From Allomyces macrogynus ATCC 38327 (lineage: Eukaryota > Blastocladiomycota > Blastocladiomycetes > Blastocladiales > Blastocladiaceae), in contig GG745369.1 in the NCBI GenBank assembly GCA_000151295.1, positions 395,195 through 429,429 of the forward strand: 34,235 nucleotides of DNA. The letters are read 5' to 3'. The position numbers and the translations under genes are program-made. Below, one piece after another: positions 21,749 to 31,846 of this stretch (the first letter of the stretch is position 1; every line of letters begins with the position of its first letter). Under the pieces are notes generated by a model. It did not search any database and was not told where the DNA came from. It was given only the letters and a program-made list of their open reading frames with translations.

Positions 21749-22522
21749 CGTTGGATTGTCATTTGATATATGCGATTCTCTTTCCCTTCATTCTTCTTGT
21801 TTTCATGGTTTGCGAATCGACAGCCTGCCCATACTTTCGACAGGTCAGAACGTCGTCTGCTCAACAGGCGATTCGCGCCCTCTGGGCTGCTCGTTGACAC
21901 CAGTGTGCAGCTGACACTCAACACACTGCATCTCCATCTGGTGCGCGAGTTTTACATCTCCGACATGGCTGGTCCCGGGCCGCGTTCTCCATCACGCAGC
22001 AACACGAGCCCCTTCGCCATGGCACTCCACGCCTTGCCGTCAGCAGCCGCTGTGCTCTCACTTCTGCCGTTGTACTGTGTTTGATCTGGCAGAGTCCCCA
22101 GGAATTCAGAACGTTGGAGCAAAAGTCAATGCCGGTGTGCTTCAAGCGGATTTACAAATAGAGACAGTGCTCGAAGTGCAGCGCCAACTCAAGTGTGTTC
22201 TTGATTCATACATCGCACGTTGACAGCGGCCCCTGCTCAAGCAGATGGGTGACCTGACACTTCATTGCCCAAGCGCAACTCGAACGCAAGTCGCAGCTCT
22301 CGCCAAGGGCTCCACACGATCGAGTTTGCCCATTCAATAGAAATAGGAACGCAGCACCACGCGAGGGCAATGGACAATTCCTCGCCAAAACGCAACTCGA
22401 ACACTGGTCACGGCTCACGCCAAGGCTCCACAGCAATGTCACTTCGCCTTGCGAGTAAGGCACAGCATTCATCTCCCTCAGCAACGCAACTTGGCGCATT
22501 CGTCTCATTCACGCATAGATAA
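21749..22522. promoter_or_regulatory. upstream region of the F7 gene
   Basis: No gene was seen. The last 250 bases contain two imperfect copies of a 117-bp repeat. Being directly upstream of an intact F-box/LRR gene, this is its likely promoter region. No TATA box was found in the usual place. Confidence 0.35.
22274..22507. repeat. two imperfect copies of a 117-bp direct repeat
   Basis: CGCAACTCGAAC begins at 22274 and again at 22391. After each, similar words follow in the same order (CTCGCCAAGGGCTCCACA versus CTCACGCCAAGGCTCCACA). The second copy ends just before the F7 start codon. The period, 117, is a multiple of three, but neither strand gives a convincing protein. Confidence 0.55.
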
Positions 22523-24400
22523 ATGTTTCCCGACGATTCAAGCGGTGCTGATGTCTGCGCCTCGATCGTCGATATTTTGACCGTTCCTCCTGCTGGCAGC
22601 ACATCCTCCGCCAAATCAGACCCGACAGTGCATCGTGCGCCCATCGAGTGTTTGCCCTACGACGTGCTTGAAATTATTGCACATTGGACATTGCGCTCAA
22701 GTGTTTGGGCTTTGAGACCGCGCGCGTCGCTGCTCCACTTGGCGTTGGCCTCCCCAGTGCTCTTTGTCCCCTCCGTCTCCACAGTGCTGCGCGAGCATGT
22801 CCCGTCCACGGGACCGTTTGTTGTCCACGATCGATGGTATAATTGGCAAAACGAGCCTGGCTACGATTCTCCAAGTCCGATTCCCGATCCGCCACGGCCT
22901 GGGCAGTTTGTTGTTGTGCGTGGAGCGACAGAGTCACACCACTCGTTTCTTGTGCTGCCGCAACGCAGCAACCGTGTGCTCAAGCAAGACGCCCAGCGCA
23001 GCCGCGATGCTGCTCTGCGCTACTGGACGACCATTCCCGTGCCACAACATCAACTCGAGCATGCCACCATCTCCAGTTGCGACTTGGGCGTGGTGTCGGT
23101 CCCTCGAGCGTGCCGCTGGCTCATGATTGTGGGGGACTTTTGCGAGCCGTGGCCAGTGTGCCCTCTGCCGGTCCAGTTGCTGAAACTGCACAATTTTTCC
23201 ATCTTGCACACACAGTTACCGGCGCTCGTTGCTTCGTTTCCCATCAATTTGACCAACCTAACAGTGGATTGGACGGGCGTCGACAACAAAATGCTGTCAG
23301 ACCTGTATGACCGGTTGCCATCAACTTTGGCCGCGCTCACGATTCACGACAATCGTGTGTCGCCTCACGACCCAGTTGACCATTTGAGCGCGCAAAGTAG
23401 CCCGGCATTGTCACGGGCGCTCGCTCGATTGTTGCACCTGACCGTGTTCGATCACCACCTCCTGTTCCGCCCAGATGACGTAGTGCATGTGCTGAATGGC
23501 CTTGCTCTGGCGCAGGCGGCGGGCAAGACGACACCAACGATGCAGTCTGTCACACTGTTTGTTCACGTCGACTTGGATCCCTTGCCGATTACTGTGCCAC
23601 TTGTGCCCCAGGCACGCGCTTTGCGCATCCTCGACTTTTCCTTCCGGATGGGTGATGAGGTTGACCTCAACTCAAACATGGTTGAGCATGCGTCCTATTT
23701 TGGCAGGGTATTCGGAGTCTTGCCCACACCGCTGCGGTCCCTCAACCTTCACGCTCCATTGTGTCCAGACCGAGTAATTGCGCATGCTATGCCGCAGTTT
23801 GCGTCCCCGACACTGCAATCGCTGCGCATCACTGCCCTCCCCCAATCTTTTGGCTCCAAGTTTGAAGAGGTGCTTCTCCGGCGAACGTTTCGACTCTCTT
23901 CGCTTGGCCGCCTTGACGCCCTCTGGCCAGCGCTCAGGTCGCTCACGCTCACGCCCTGCCTCCCGCCCGCCATGGATGGCTCGACGTGGGCGCTGCCACC
24001 TTTTCTCCGCTCGCTCAACCTCATGCACAGTATCTTCACGTCGCGTGACTTGGACTCCATTTGGCCACGTCTCCCTGCTAGCCTGCAGAAGCTGAACCTT
24101 GACAGGAATCAGCTCGAGTTTCTCCCGCCTTCGTTCCCGCCGACACTGCGCATGCTCTCTGTCGCATCCAATGACAAGCTTAGCGACGCGACGTGCTGGA
24201 TTGATGCGTTGCCACCAACACTGCGTCTGATTTGCGTTGATGGCTGTCGCTTGGACGAGGACGCGGGACGACGCCTACTGCAAAAGCGCCGACTCCTGGG
24301 CGTGCGGATTTTGACGGGGGAAGCCAAGATGAAGGTCTACGCAAGGGGTAACTGGTTTTCGCGGGCGGTGTGGCAAGCTCTCGAGGCAGAGCAGTTGTGA
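22523..24400 (+). CDS. F7: intact F-box/LRR protein, 625 aa
   Basis: It is an uninterrupted, intronless frame from ATG 22523 to TGA 24400. The F-box-like helix IECLPYDVLEIIAHW lies at 41-55, followed by the family signature LLHLALASPVLFVPSV at about 71-86. Leucine-rich repeats fill the second half, for example LPSTLAALTIHDN, LPPFLRSLNLMHSIF, LPASLQKLNLDRNQL and FPPTLRMLSVASN. The end, LPPTLRLICVDGCRLDEDAG, aligns with the tails of F1, F2 and F11. Full-length F7 is the reference that shows how the other copies are broken. The likely role is a substrate adaptor of an SCF-type ubiquitin ligase, by architecture only. No signal peptide or membrane segment. Confidence 0.78.
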   Translation: MFPDDSSGADVCASIVDILTVPPAGSTSSAKSDPTVHRAPIECLPYDVLEIIAHWTLRSSVWALRPRASLLHLALASPVLFVPSVSTVLREHVPSTGPFVVHDRWYNWQNEPGYDSPSPIPDPPRPGQFVVVRGATESHHSFLVLPQRSNRVLKQDAQRSRDAALRYWTTIPVPQHQLEHATISSCDLGVVSVPRACRWLMIVGDFCEPWPVCPLPVQLLKLHNFSILHTQLPALVASFPINLTNLTVDWTGVDNKMLSDLYDRLPSTLAALTIHDNRVSPHDPVDHLSAQSSPALSRALARLLHLTVFDHHLLFRPDDVVHVLNGLALAQAAGKTTPTMQSVTLFVHVDLDPLPITVPLVPQARALRILDFSFRMGDEVDLNSNMVEHASYFGRVFGVLPTPLRSLNLHAPLCPDRVIAHAMPQFASPTLQSLRITALPQSFGSKFEEVLLRRTFRLSSLGRLDALWPALRSLTLTPCLPPAMDGSTWALPPFLRSLNLMHSIFTSRDLDSIWPRLPASLQKLNLDRNQLEFLPPSFPPTLRMLSVASNDKLSDATCWIDALPPTLRLICVDGCRLDEDAGRRLLQKRRLLGVRILTGEAKMKVYARGNWFSRAVWQALEAEQL

Positions 24401-24880
24401 TGGTCTCATGTGCGCCAATTTGTGATTGATTCGTTTGGGCTGAGGGATCTTGGTCGTGCTGACGCGAACGTTTGGGGGCGTTGCTATTTACATTGACGTC
24501 TCATGGGCGCAGACCAGAGAATGCAGTCGGCTTTGATTTGTGAAGTGGGGAGAACATGATCATGGCGAAGTGGCAAACACAGAGTTCCACAGGAAGATGG
24601 CCAACCGAAAGAGAGTCGATAACATCCCTTGGGAGACATACTTTCTCTGACCCAGCCCCTATCATTGTTGCACTGTCTACGCGACCTGGTCCGGCCTGGC
24701 AGCCTTTCTTATGCCAAGAGGACACGTCTGGCCGCCGAACAACTGCAGTTTGTTAGGCAGTCGCTGTCGATGCAGCCACTCCCAATGCCAGTACTGGTCA
24801 ATCGGTGGGCTCGCGCCGGCAAAAATTCGTCCTGTTGGGTGATGCAGAGACGATGCTGTTTTCTCTGTGCAGGCAAGTTG

Positions 24881-24930
24881 GTGTGGGCCAGGAACAGGGG
24901 GAGTGGTGTGGGGCAGGAACAGGGGGAGTA
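24881..24930. repeat. 25-bp tandem duplication
   Basis: Two adjacent 25-base units differ at one internal base and at the last base. Both contain AGGAACAGGGGGAGT. Confidence 0.9.
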
Positions 24931-24974
24931 TGCTGCGGTCGGTCTGCTCACGCACGAAGTTGGTCACTTAATCG

Positions 24975-25170
24975 CCCAATTGAGCTGGAGTTGATCGATT
25001 GAGCTCAATCGACCCTCGATTGGCCAAATCACGTTTCATTAGAGCACGCGGGAGGGGAGAATAAATGACAAAGTCCTCGTCTCGTCAATTGAAAAGGCGC
25101 TCCTGTCGATTGACCTCCACCCATGCTTGATTGATCTCAATCCGCTCTCGATTGAGCTTGAGTAGTATCC
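24975..25170. repeat. cluster of CGATTGA-type words with an 18-bp palindrome
   Basis: The perfect palindrome TCGATTGAGCTCAATCGA is at 24995-25012. Related words (TCGATTGG, TCAATTGA, TCGATTGACC, TTGATTGATCTCAATC, TCGATTGAGCTTGAG) recur at least five more times over about 170 bases. Neither a transposon end nor an RNA gene fits. It could be a set of protein binding sites. Confidence 0.6.
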
Positions 25171-25829
25171 GCACGCAGTCGCGCTCTATAGACTCTCACC
25201 CATGCTCGCCTCAGCCCAGATATGTGCGGCTCAGTTGAGCATCATCTACCCGAATTATCAGTTCTTGTGCACCCAGTTCGGCTTGCTTTACGCAAGCCAG
25301 TCTGAGTACCGCTGGGACAGCGGATTGTCATTCACGACCCACGTGAACTGCACCCGCGCGATCAACCTTTGCGCATGGGCGGGCTCGAAACGGCCAAATG
25401 GCCACATGCGTGATTCCAAACCGCAAACTCGTTGCGGCCGTGATTGGATTGGTGCGAGCGTGAGCCGCACAATGTGAGCAGCCGCATCGATATGTATCAC
25501 CAAACAGTCCTCTTCATTGACGCACAAAGGTGGAGAGAGTAGGGAGGCAGCCATGTAACGAATGATTCAATATAAACGAGAATGAAGCAAGATTTGCGGA
25601 TTTGCGAGGCGGCACGCGTGGGTGGGGATTGACTTGAGTTTGACTGGGGCGACCGCGAGAGGGCGCCAAGCAATCGTCGAGTGCTCGAGATACAGAAATG
25701 GGAAACGAAACCGTCGACGGCGCGCCGCAGGTGTACCGCACAGGCAGGCGGCCCGGATGAGGGTACCGCAGGGGGCTAGGCATCGCAGGGCATTGCGTGG
25801 GAAAAATGTGCACCCAGCGTATGGGCCAC

Positions 25830-26345
25830 GAATGATTGAGGAAGGAGGAATCGTTGCTGTGCTTCCTGCGCGAGCACCAAATCTGACTACGCAGACCATG
25901 GACATGGGCTCGGTACCCTTCCGGTTTGCGGACTGGGAGGACCTGTTGCACAACGTACCTGAGGGTCTTCGCTCGTGGACAATGACGGGATGCTGTTTTC
26001 CGACCGTTCAATCTGTCGGCGCGTTGGTGGCGACGTTTGGCCGATTTTCCACCTGACGCAGCTGGCCATTTCTGCTTGCATAATTGGCTTTGAATGGATG
26101 TTGCTGGACCATTGAATTGAGACTGGGTGAACAAGCCTGACGTTGTGGTGATGACACGTGAGGCGATGCCTACGCTCATGGCGAGCCTTCCGCATGTCAT
26201 CCAGAATTTGCGCCTTGACGACGACAAGGACGGCCGGGTATGCAGTCTTGTGGAGGAGGGTGCTCGAACCCTCGCTGCACACGTCCCGCCGCACCTCGAG
26301 TCGCTGCAAATGACTGTGACGCCACGAGTTGCCTTGCCTCGTGCG
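25830..26345 (+). pseudogene. F8: C-terminal fragment of an F-box/LRR copy
   Basis: It matches the C-terminal part of F9: LPARAPNLTTQTMDMGSVPF, VPEGLRSWTMTGCCFPTVQS and LVATFGRF, then after a stop and frame change LPHVIQNLRLDDDKDG and LAAHVPPHLESLQMTVTP. The F-box and signature are absent. A frameshift and TGA at 26054-26056 split it. Its end runs directly into the F-box of F9. Confidence 0.6.
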
Positions 26346-27730
26346 CCGTTGAAACTTTGCCATATGATCTGGTCCGCGCTCTTGCCGAGCATATCCTCAA
26401 GAATGCGCGAGCGGAAGACATGGACCAAGAACGCGGTAAATTGCTCGCTCTGGCGCGCGCATCGTCGTACTTCTACGCGCCCATCATTGGCGCGTTGTTG
26501 TACACAGTCCCAGCGCCAGGCCCATGGCTCCTGCTGGCACACGATGCGGACCGCATGACGTACTCGGAAAATGACCGCGAATCAAACGTGCCTCTCACGC
26601 TCCCTGAAAGAAATGCTCAGATCCGCGGGTTTTGGCATCGTCATTTACCGGTCGCGCTCGGTGATTGAGGCTCTGTACGGAGACACAAGTAGATTCTCAT
26701 CCGAGGCTCTCGAAATTCGTCTCTACCATGGACTCGAGCGCAAAGAGATACGGATGGAAGAGTCTCTGGATCAGCGCTGCGACATTGAGGAACTGCGGCG
26801 GTGGTACCTCATTCTGGAAACCTGTGCCATGCCAAAAGGAGCCCATCATGTCTCGTCGTGTCAACTCATTCCAGTTGCGCCTCGGCACATTGTCTTGTTG
26901 GGCGGCGGTGCATTTGCCGTCCGATCTGATCTCGCTCAAGTTCGGCATCGCGACGCGTGCTGACATTTTCATTCATCACCTGCCGTCCATGCTCTGTCGT
27001 CTCACCATCAACGTGGATCTCGATAAAGCGACAAAGCGGCGGCTGAGGCTTTGACCGTGGCTTCATTGCTGCATCTTCGATTCTTCCACTTTGCCGTCCC
27101 CCAAACTTTTCGCGAGAAAGATGTTATTCTGGCTCTTCCTGCTGGCGCGCCAGCACTGACGACGCTGATCATGAACATGACGCCGTGTGGCGACGAATTT
27201 CGGCAAAAAGCCAAGCTTCTTGCCCAAATTCCTGGTGGGCTCCGCTCGTGGACCATGGAATACTGTAGATTTTCCACTGTGCGGTGCATGGAAAATTTGA
27301 TTGCGACGCTTGGTCGACTTGCTCACCTGACACGACTGGTAGTCTTTGAAAGCACGCTCGACTGCGACGAGGATCTCGCGGCAGATGCAGAGTACGACTG
27401 GATTGAAACAACGGACAATGAGCTGATGGATCAGATCGACGCGGAGAGCCGTTTCATGACGAGCCTGCCACCAGAGCTTCGGCACTTCAGCTGTTACGAT
27501 TAGGACGGTGGCTACACTAGCTTGGTATGGAAAAAGTCGGCCCTGATCCTGGCTGCGCACATTCCGCCGCACCTCGAGTCGCTTCAAATCTTCCTGACGC
27601 CTGGGGCCATTTGCATTCTCGTCCCAGCGCTGCCTCTGACGCTGTGTCGTCTGCGTGTCACGATGTTGTTTCGAAATGAGTTGGACGAGGAAATGATGGA
27701 GCGAGTTCGCGCTGTGGTGGCGCGCGGGAC
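26346..27730 (+). pseudogene. F9: F-box/LRR pseudogene
   Basis: It begins with the F-box-like stretch AVETLPYDLVRALAEHIL without its own nearby ATG, and the family signature follows as LLALARASSYFYAPII (about 26441-26488). The frame then shifts at about 26580 and again at about 26850. A long frame from 27051 carries LPAGAPALTTLIMNM, IPGGLRSWTMEYCRFSTV and LIATLGRLAHLTRLVV. TAG at 27501-27503 interrupts it where F8 has a lysine (AAG), and the same frame then goes on through LAAHIPPHLESLQIFLTP and LPLTLCRLRVTML. It is a full-length copy in outline but clearly broken. Confidence 0.65.
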
Positions 27731-28380
27731 TGCATTTGTGAAGTTACAGCGTGGGAATTGTAAACGTTATCTCTGTCCGCGCCTGGCGCTGTGTCCGTTC
27801 CTCAACGTGACCGATTTCTCATTTCATCGCTCAGTTGCTGGCGCTTGCTGTGGACTTGTTTTGTCGTAGAGCAATCTGCCCGCGCAAAGATTTGTGTTGG
27901 GGAAGGTGAGCATGGCGGCGGTGACGGCGATCACTCACGTGGACAGCAAAGTTGTCCTGCACCGCAATCATCCGCTCTTACCTTTCGCCACAGCGTCGCC
28001 CTCGTCGATGGCGCTTGCACTGATTGCACCTGCATTGCATGCTTGCACCCGAGCCGAGCAACATACGCACCAGCATCGCCGCCCCCCCTCCCCCCCCACT
28101 GGACAAGCGGAACTGTGCCTCCGGTACATTTCCGCCATCCGCTGCGAAATCGCCGACCGTGTTTTACCAAATTCCAAGTGAATCCATGGTTATTTCGCCA
28201 CCCACACCAGGACCTGCTTGACGGACTCCTTCCCGCTCCTCCTGCCATCAGCACTTGCAACGTCTCGGCCGCAGTTTCTACCCGGTTTCTCTCCGATCCG
28301 TTTTCGTTGTTGTATCGCACTGCTCACCGCCATTTCCAGCCGTCCGTGCTGCCTCGACTGCCGTCGACAAGTTTTCAAGT
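27731..28380. promoter_or_regulatory. spacer and upstream region of sphingosine kinase
   Basis: No gene was recognised. Positions 28080-28098 are C-rich on the plus strand, and 28190-28370 is pyrimidine-rich, as in front of other genes here. This is the likely promoter of the sphingosine kinase gene starting at 28381. Confidence 0.4.
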
Positions 28381-30065
28381 ATGGCCGACGACTCTGTGCT
28401 TCCTGATGTGACCTTGCTCGTACCCTCAACTGGAACTGCGTCCCTTTGGTCGCTGCCCGCATGGATCGCTCGCTTGCGCGCTCCCTCGACATCAGCAAGG
28501 GTCACGTTCCGATGCGGCGAGCTCGCATTACCCGCATCTACACCCGCGCACATTGTCAAGGCCCCCAAACCGACCCTCGTCGTTGTTCCCGCGCCGGATA
28601 CGGTTTCGGCGGCGCCCGCCTCGGTCACATCATGGCCCGTTGCCACGATCCTCGCCGTACGCAGCGTACCGCACGTCGACGCTTCCACGATGATGCCATG
28701 TGCCGTTCCGCCACGGTCGTTCCCCGTCAACCAACTCGCGGCACATTTGGCCAGCGCTGGACTCGCAAATTTGCCGCTGTCGACGACGGCAGAATTGGAG
28801 ATGCCCATTGTCGAGTCGCCGCGATTCGCCGTACTTGCTGTGCGGTACCCGTATTTTCCGCGATCCGTCGTCGACCACACTGAGCCGTTGTTCGAGTGGT
28901 GGACATTTCTCGCCGATAAGCCCACCGACGCGTCGCGGTGGATTGCGCAATTGCGCGCATGGGCTGGGATCGATGCTGAACCGAAGCGAAAGCTCGCGCT
29001 TGTCGTCAACCCGTTTGCTGGGCGCAAGCAAGCGGGGCACGTTGCCGAATCTTTGGTTCTGCCGCTCCTGGCAGCTGCGCAAGTGCGAGTGGGGACCTGG
29101 TGTCCGTATCAGCTTCTCCACGCTGAAGCTGTCCGTGACTTTGAACGCTGACGAAATGTGGTGAACGTGCAGACACCGAGAGCCGCGACCATGCCACGGA
29201 ACTCGCCGCGACCCTCCCGCTTGACCAGTACCACGGCTCGCTTGTCGTTGGCGGCGACGGGATTGTGCACGAGTGGATCAACGGCCTCGTCGCTCGCTCT
29301 GACCCTGCCGCGCACCCTGTCGGCCACGTCGCTGCCGGATCCGGCAACGGCATTGCCGCGTCGCTCAATGCCATGCACCCGGCGACGACCGTCCTCGCCG
29401 CGGTTCGCGGCACGGCGCGCCCGCTCGACGCCGTGCGCATGTCCGTCAACGGCGCAGTCCTGCGCTACTGCGTCCTGTCCATGACGTGGGGCCTGATTGC
29501 CGATATCAATTGGGGCGCCGAGACGTTGCGTTGGATTGGGCCGATCCGGTTTGAGCTCATGGCGCTGTGGTGCTTTTTGCGCGTGCGCACGTACTCGGCG
29601 CGGATCACGTACCGGTCGCTCGACGACGACGAATGGCGCGACCTCGATCCCGGCACGCGCTGGTGGTACTTGACGGCCATGAACGTGCCGCACCAAAAGG
29701 CCTCGTTCAATGCGGCACCGCACGCGCGCACGAATAATGGCGCCGTGGCGATTGTTGCCAAGACGACGCCCGTGGGGATGGCGGCCATGTTCCCGGTCCT
29801 GTTTGATCAGAGCGCCGGGAAACAGGTGCTCGTCGACGGGTTCCAGTGCTTGTCTGCGCGAAGTGTCCGAGTCGAGTGGGGCGATGGGCCGCGCGGCACG
29901 TTTGTCGCGGATGGCGAGCGGATTGCCGAAATTGAGGAGAGCAGAGACCCGCCGGTTGTGGAGTTGGAGGTCGTGCCGGGGATGGTGCGCGTGTTTGCGC
30001 CCATGGACGTGGACGAGGAGCAGTTTGAGCGGCATGTCAAGGGCAGGATGAAGAAGTCGAAGTGA
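28381..30065 (+). CDS. sphingosine (long-chain base) kinase, two exons
   Basis: Exons 28381-29101 and 29173-30065, with a 71-nt intron (GTCCGT...GCAG), give 537 residues. The enzyme phosphorylates sphingoid bases with ATP to make signalling lipids. The diacylglycerol-kinase-type catalytic domain starts at about 205 with KLALVVNPFAGRKQAG. VVGGDGIVHEWINGL follows, with the nucleotide-binding GGDG at 267-270. HVAAGSGNGIAASLN (GSGN at 296-299) and SMTWGLIADINWGAETLRW are typical of sphingosine kinases rather than diacylglycerol kinases. RFELMALWCFLRVRTY and the C-terminal TPVGMAAMFPVLFDQ complete the fold. The N-terminal 200 residues are poorly conserved. I chose ATG 28381 after a pyrimidine-rich leader; the frame is open upstream to 28255, so up to 42 more residues are possible. 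The C-terminus is basic (GRMKKSK). Confidence 0.92.
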
Positions 30066-30314
30066 CGGCCCGTGTCTGGGTCGTTCCACGCTCATTGCTT
30101 TTGTATTTATCGCTCTTTTTTTCGATCTGAGTGGGTGGAGACGAATTTGCACTTGACGTGGAAAAGGGAACGACCACGCGGCAGTCTGACAGTTCACTGT
30201 TGCGCTTGATTGTCGCGTATCACTCACATCCCAGTCCACCCGAATTCCAGGGACTGCTCGCTCACCGCTTGCATTCAATCAAGTCTCCACTCGCAAGTGG
30301 TATTCCAGGCAAAA

Positions 30315-30890
30315 TGAGGGTCAACACCTCCATCAGCACGACGCGCCCCAACATGCCACGGCTAGCACCGATTGAAACGTTGCCAGCCGACCTGGTCCGC
30401 ATGTTCTTCTCGCCTGCGCACACTTTCAGGGCATGGATAATCAAAGCGCAAGCTGCTCGCGCTGGCGCGCGCGTCGCCGCATCTCGATGCGCTTGTCTCT
30501 GTTCTCGACCGGCTCGCGCACCTGACGTGGCTGAGTTACCCTGACGGACTGCATTCTTGGCCGCAATGAGACTGACTCCATCAAGGATCTCGAAACGGAC
30601 ATAATGGACATCGAGAACCTCATCTCGGTCCTGGCGCACAGAGCATGTTGATGGCGCACCTCCCGTGCGCGTTCCAGCACTTGCGTTCTGACGAGGTGGA
30701 GACACTTCTGTAGGTTGCCAGATGATGCGCTCCGGTTCTGATTGCGCGTTCTCTGCTGCACCTCGAGTCGCTGTCGAAGGCTACGTCCCTTGATGCTGCC
30801 CGCACCCTCGTTCCGAGACTACCAGCGACCCTGCACCACTTGCGCGCGACCGTGGGTGGGACATCATCGGACAGTGACGAGATGAGGACC
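30315..30890 (+). pseudogene. F10: F-box/LRR pseudogene with internal deletion
   Basis: ATG 30315 opens MRVNTSISTTRP and an F-box-like IETLPADLVRMFF. The copy then jumps, within about 100 bases, to the C-terminal LISVL/LDRLAHLTWLS region of F9, so the middle has been lost. Further matches are LPCAFQHLRSDEVETL, LLHLESLSKATS and LVPRLPATLHHLRATV, in changing frames with several stops. It sits directly after the sphingosine kinase gene. Confidence 0.55.
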
Positions 30891-31285
30891 AAGATTTTTG
30901 ATCAGTCGTTTCCGTCGATTTTAACTTCTCCAACAATTGACCGCGCTCGTCGCAGTTTTTGCATGATCTCTGTTGATGTTGAGCCTCAGCGCCATTCATT
31001 GGCGGTAAGCAGTGCTGCATCAACAATCGTGGCTTGTGGAAGCTGTGGCAATAATGTCAGAATAGCCCGCTCTTCTCGACCGGCTACGACGGGACAATGT
31101 GCAGTCCTCCTCGGCGTTGCATGGCTGCGGCTGCGGCTGCACGCTGCCCTGGAACTGAGCCTTGACCTGATATTCAACAATCGATGGTTCGGTGGTGTCC
31201 TGACCCTTGCAAGTCTCCTCGCTTGCCGTTCCGATTTTGACTCGACTCGCCCAGTGTTCGTTCTCCTTGGGGAACACTTGCCAAG
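30891..31285. other. no gene recognised
   Basis: This stretch lies between two family fragments. Open frames are short and unconvincing. Some leucine-rich wording at 31270-31320 (LPSWLLQALHLPPHL) may be the decayed beginning of F11. Confidence 0.3.
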
Positions 31286-31846
31286 TTGGCTTCTCCAAGC
31301 ACTTCACTTGCCACCACATCTCGTCACTTGCCCAACCTGGCCAACACAAGGCTGACAACCAATGATCTTCACCAATTTGCCCGCCACTGGCCCGCTTCGA
31401 TCAAGAACCTCAACCTCGGGACCAATGCGATCAAAGGTAATGGCCTGGTCAACTTGCCTGCCAACTTGCGGATGCTCAGCGTGTGTTGCAACTGGGAGCG
31501 TGTTGACAGCAATGTTGGGTGGGTTTCTGCACTGCCAATGTCTCTCTGGTCGCTCAACGTTGATTCGACGCGCGTTGGTGATCAATTTGCGGCGGCATTG
31601 CTCGCTCAGATGCCGCACACAACAACGCGCCGTCACCACGTGAGCGTTTATGGGGCGGCAGTGTCCAAAGCGGGAGTGGCGCTTCCATACTCCTTGCTCG
31701 ACTCCCATATCGGCCCCTGCATTGAAAACAATTTGATGCACCATACACTCAGTGCAAGGTTCTTTCAAATCGATTCAGTAGCTGCTGAGATCTGGCTACC
31801 TTTCTGCACAATGGAACCGCACGATCGTCACCCAGCGCCAGGGTGA
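31286..31846 (+). pseudogene. F11: LRR tail of an F-box family copy
   Basis: The open frame carries the family's C-terminal module. RLTTNDLHQFARHWPASI and KNLNLGTNAIKGNGL are followed by LPANLRMLSVCCNWE, VGWVSALPMSLWSLNVD and STRVGDQFAAALLAQMP. This aligns with the tail of intact F7 and of F2, and it includes the last LRR that F2 has lost. No F-box or signature precedes it. The residues after about 31620 match nothing and probably read past the original end. Confidence 0.6.

Larger units (their letters stand above)
24401..25829. other. long spacer with short repeats, no gene recognised
   Basis: No protein frame is convincing on either strand. It contains a 25-bp tandem duplication (24881-24930), an 18-bp perfect palindrome (24995-25012) and a cluster of TTGA-type words (24975-25170). 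CTATAGA at 25188-25194 is TATA-like, and an ATG-initiated 91-codon frame (25202-25477) without recognisable content follows it. Similarity to the F-box family resumes near 25830. Confidence 0.4.

Noticed and set aside
24881..25170. CRISPR-like or transposon terminal repeats
   Set aside because: There are only two 25-bp units without spacers, and the CGATTGA words are irregularly spaced. No transposase-like frame or target-site duplication is seen.
25514..26542. 342-codon open frame on the minus strand
   Set aside because: It is antisense to F8 and the start of F9, has no recognisable motif, and is explained as a shadow of the sense homology.
29109..30278. 389-codon open frame on the minus strand
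   Set aside because: It is antisense to the second exon of sphingosine kinase, whose sense frame has all conserved motifs. GC-rich codons keep the reverse frame open.
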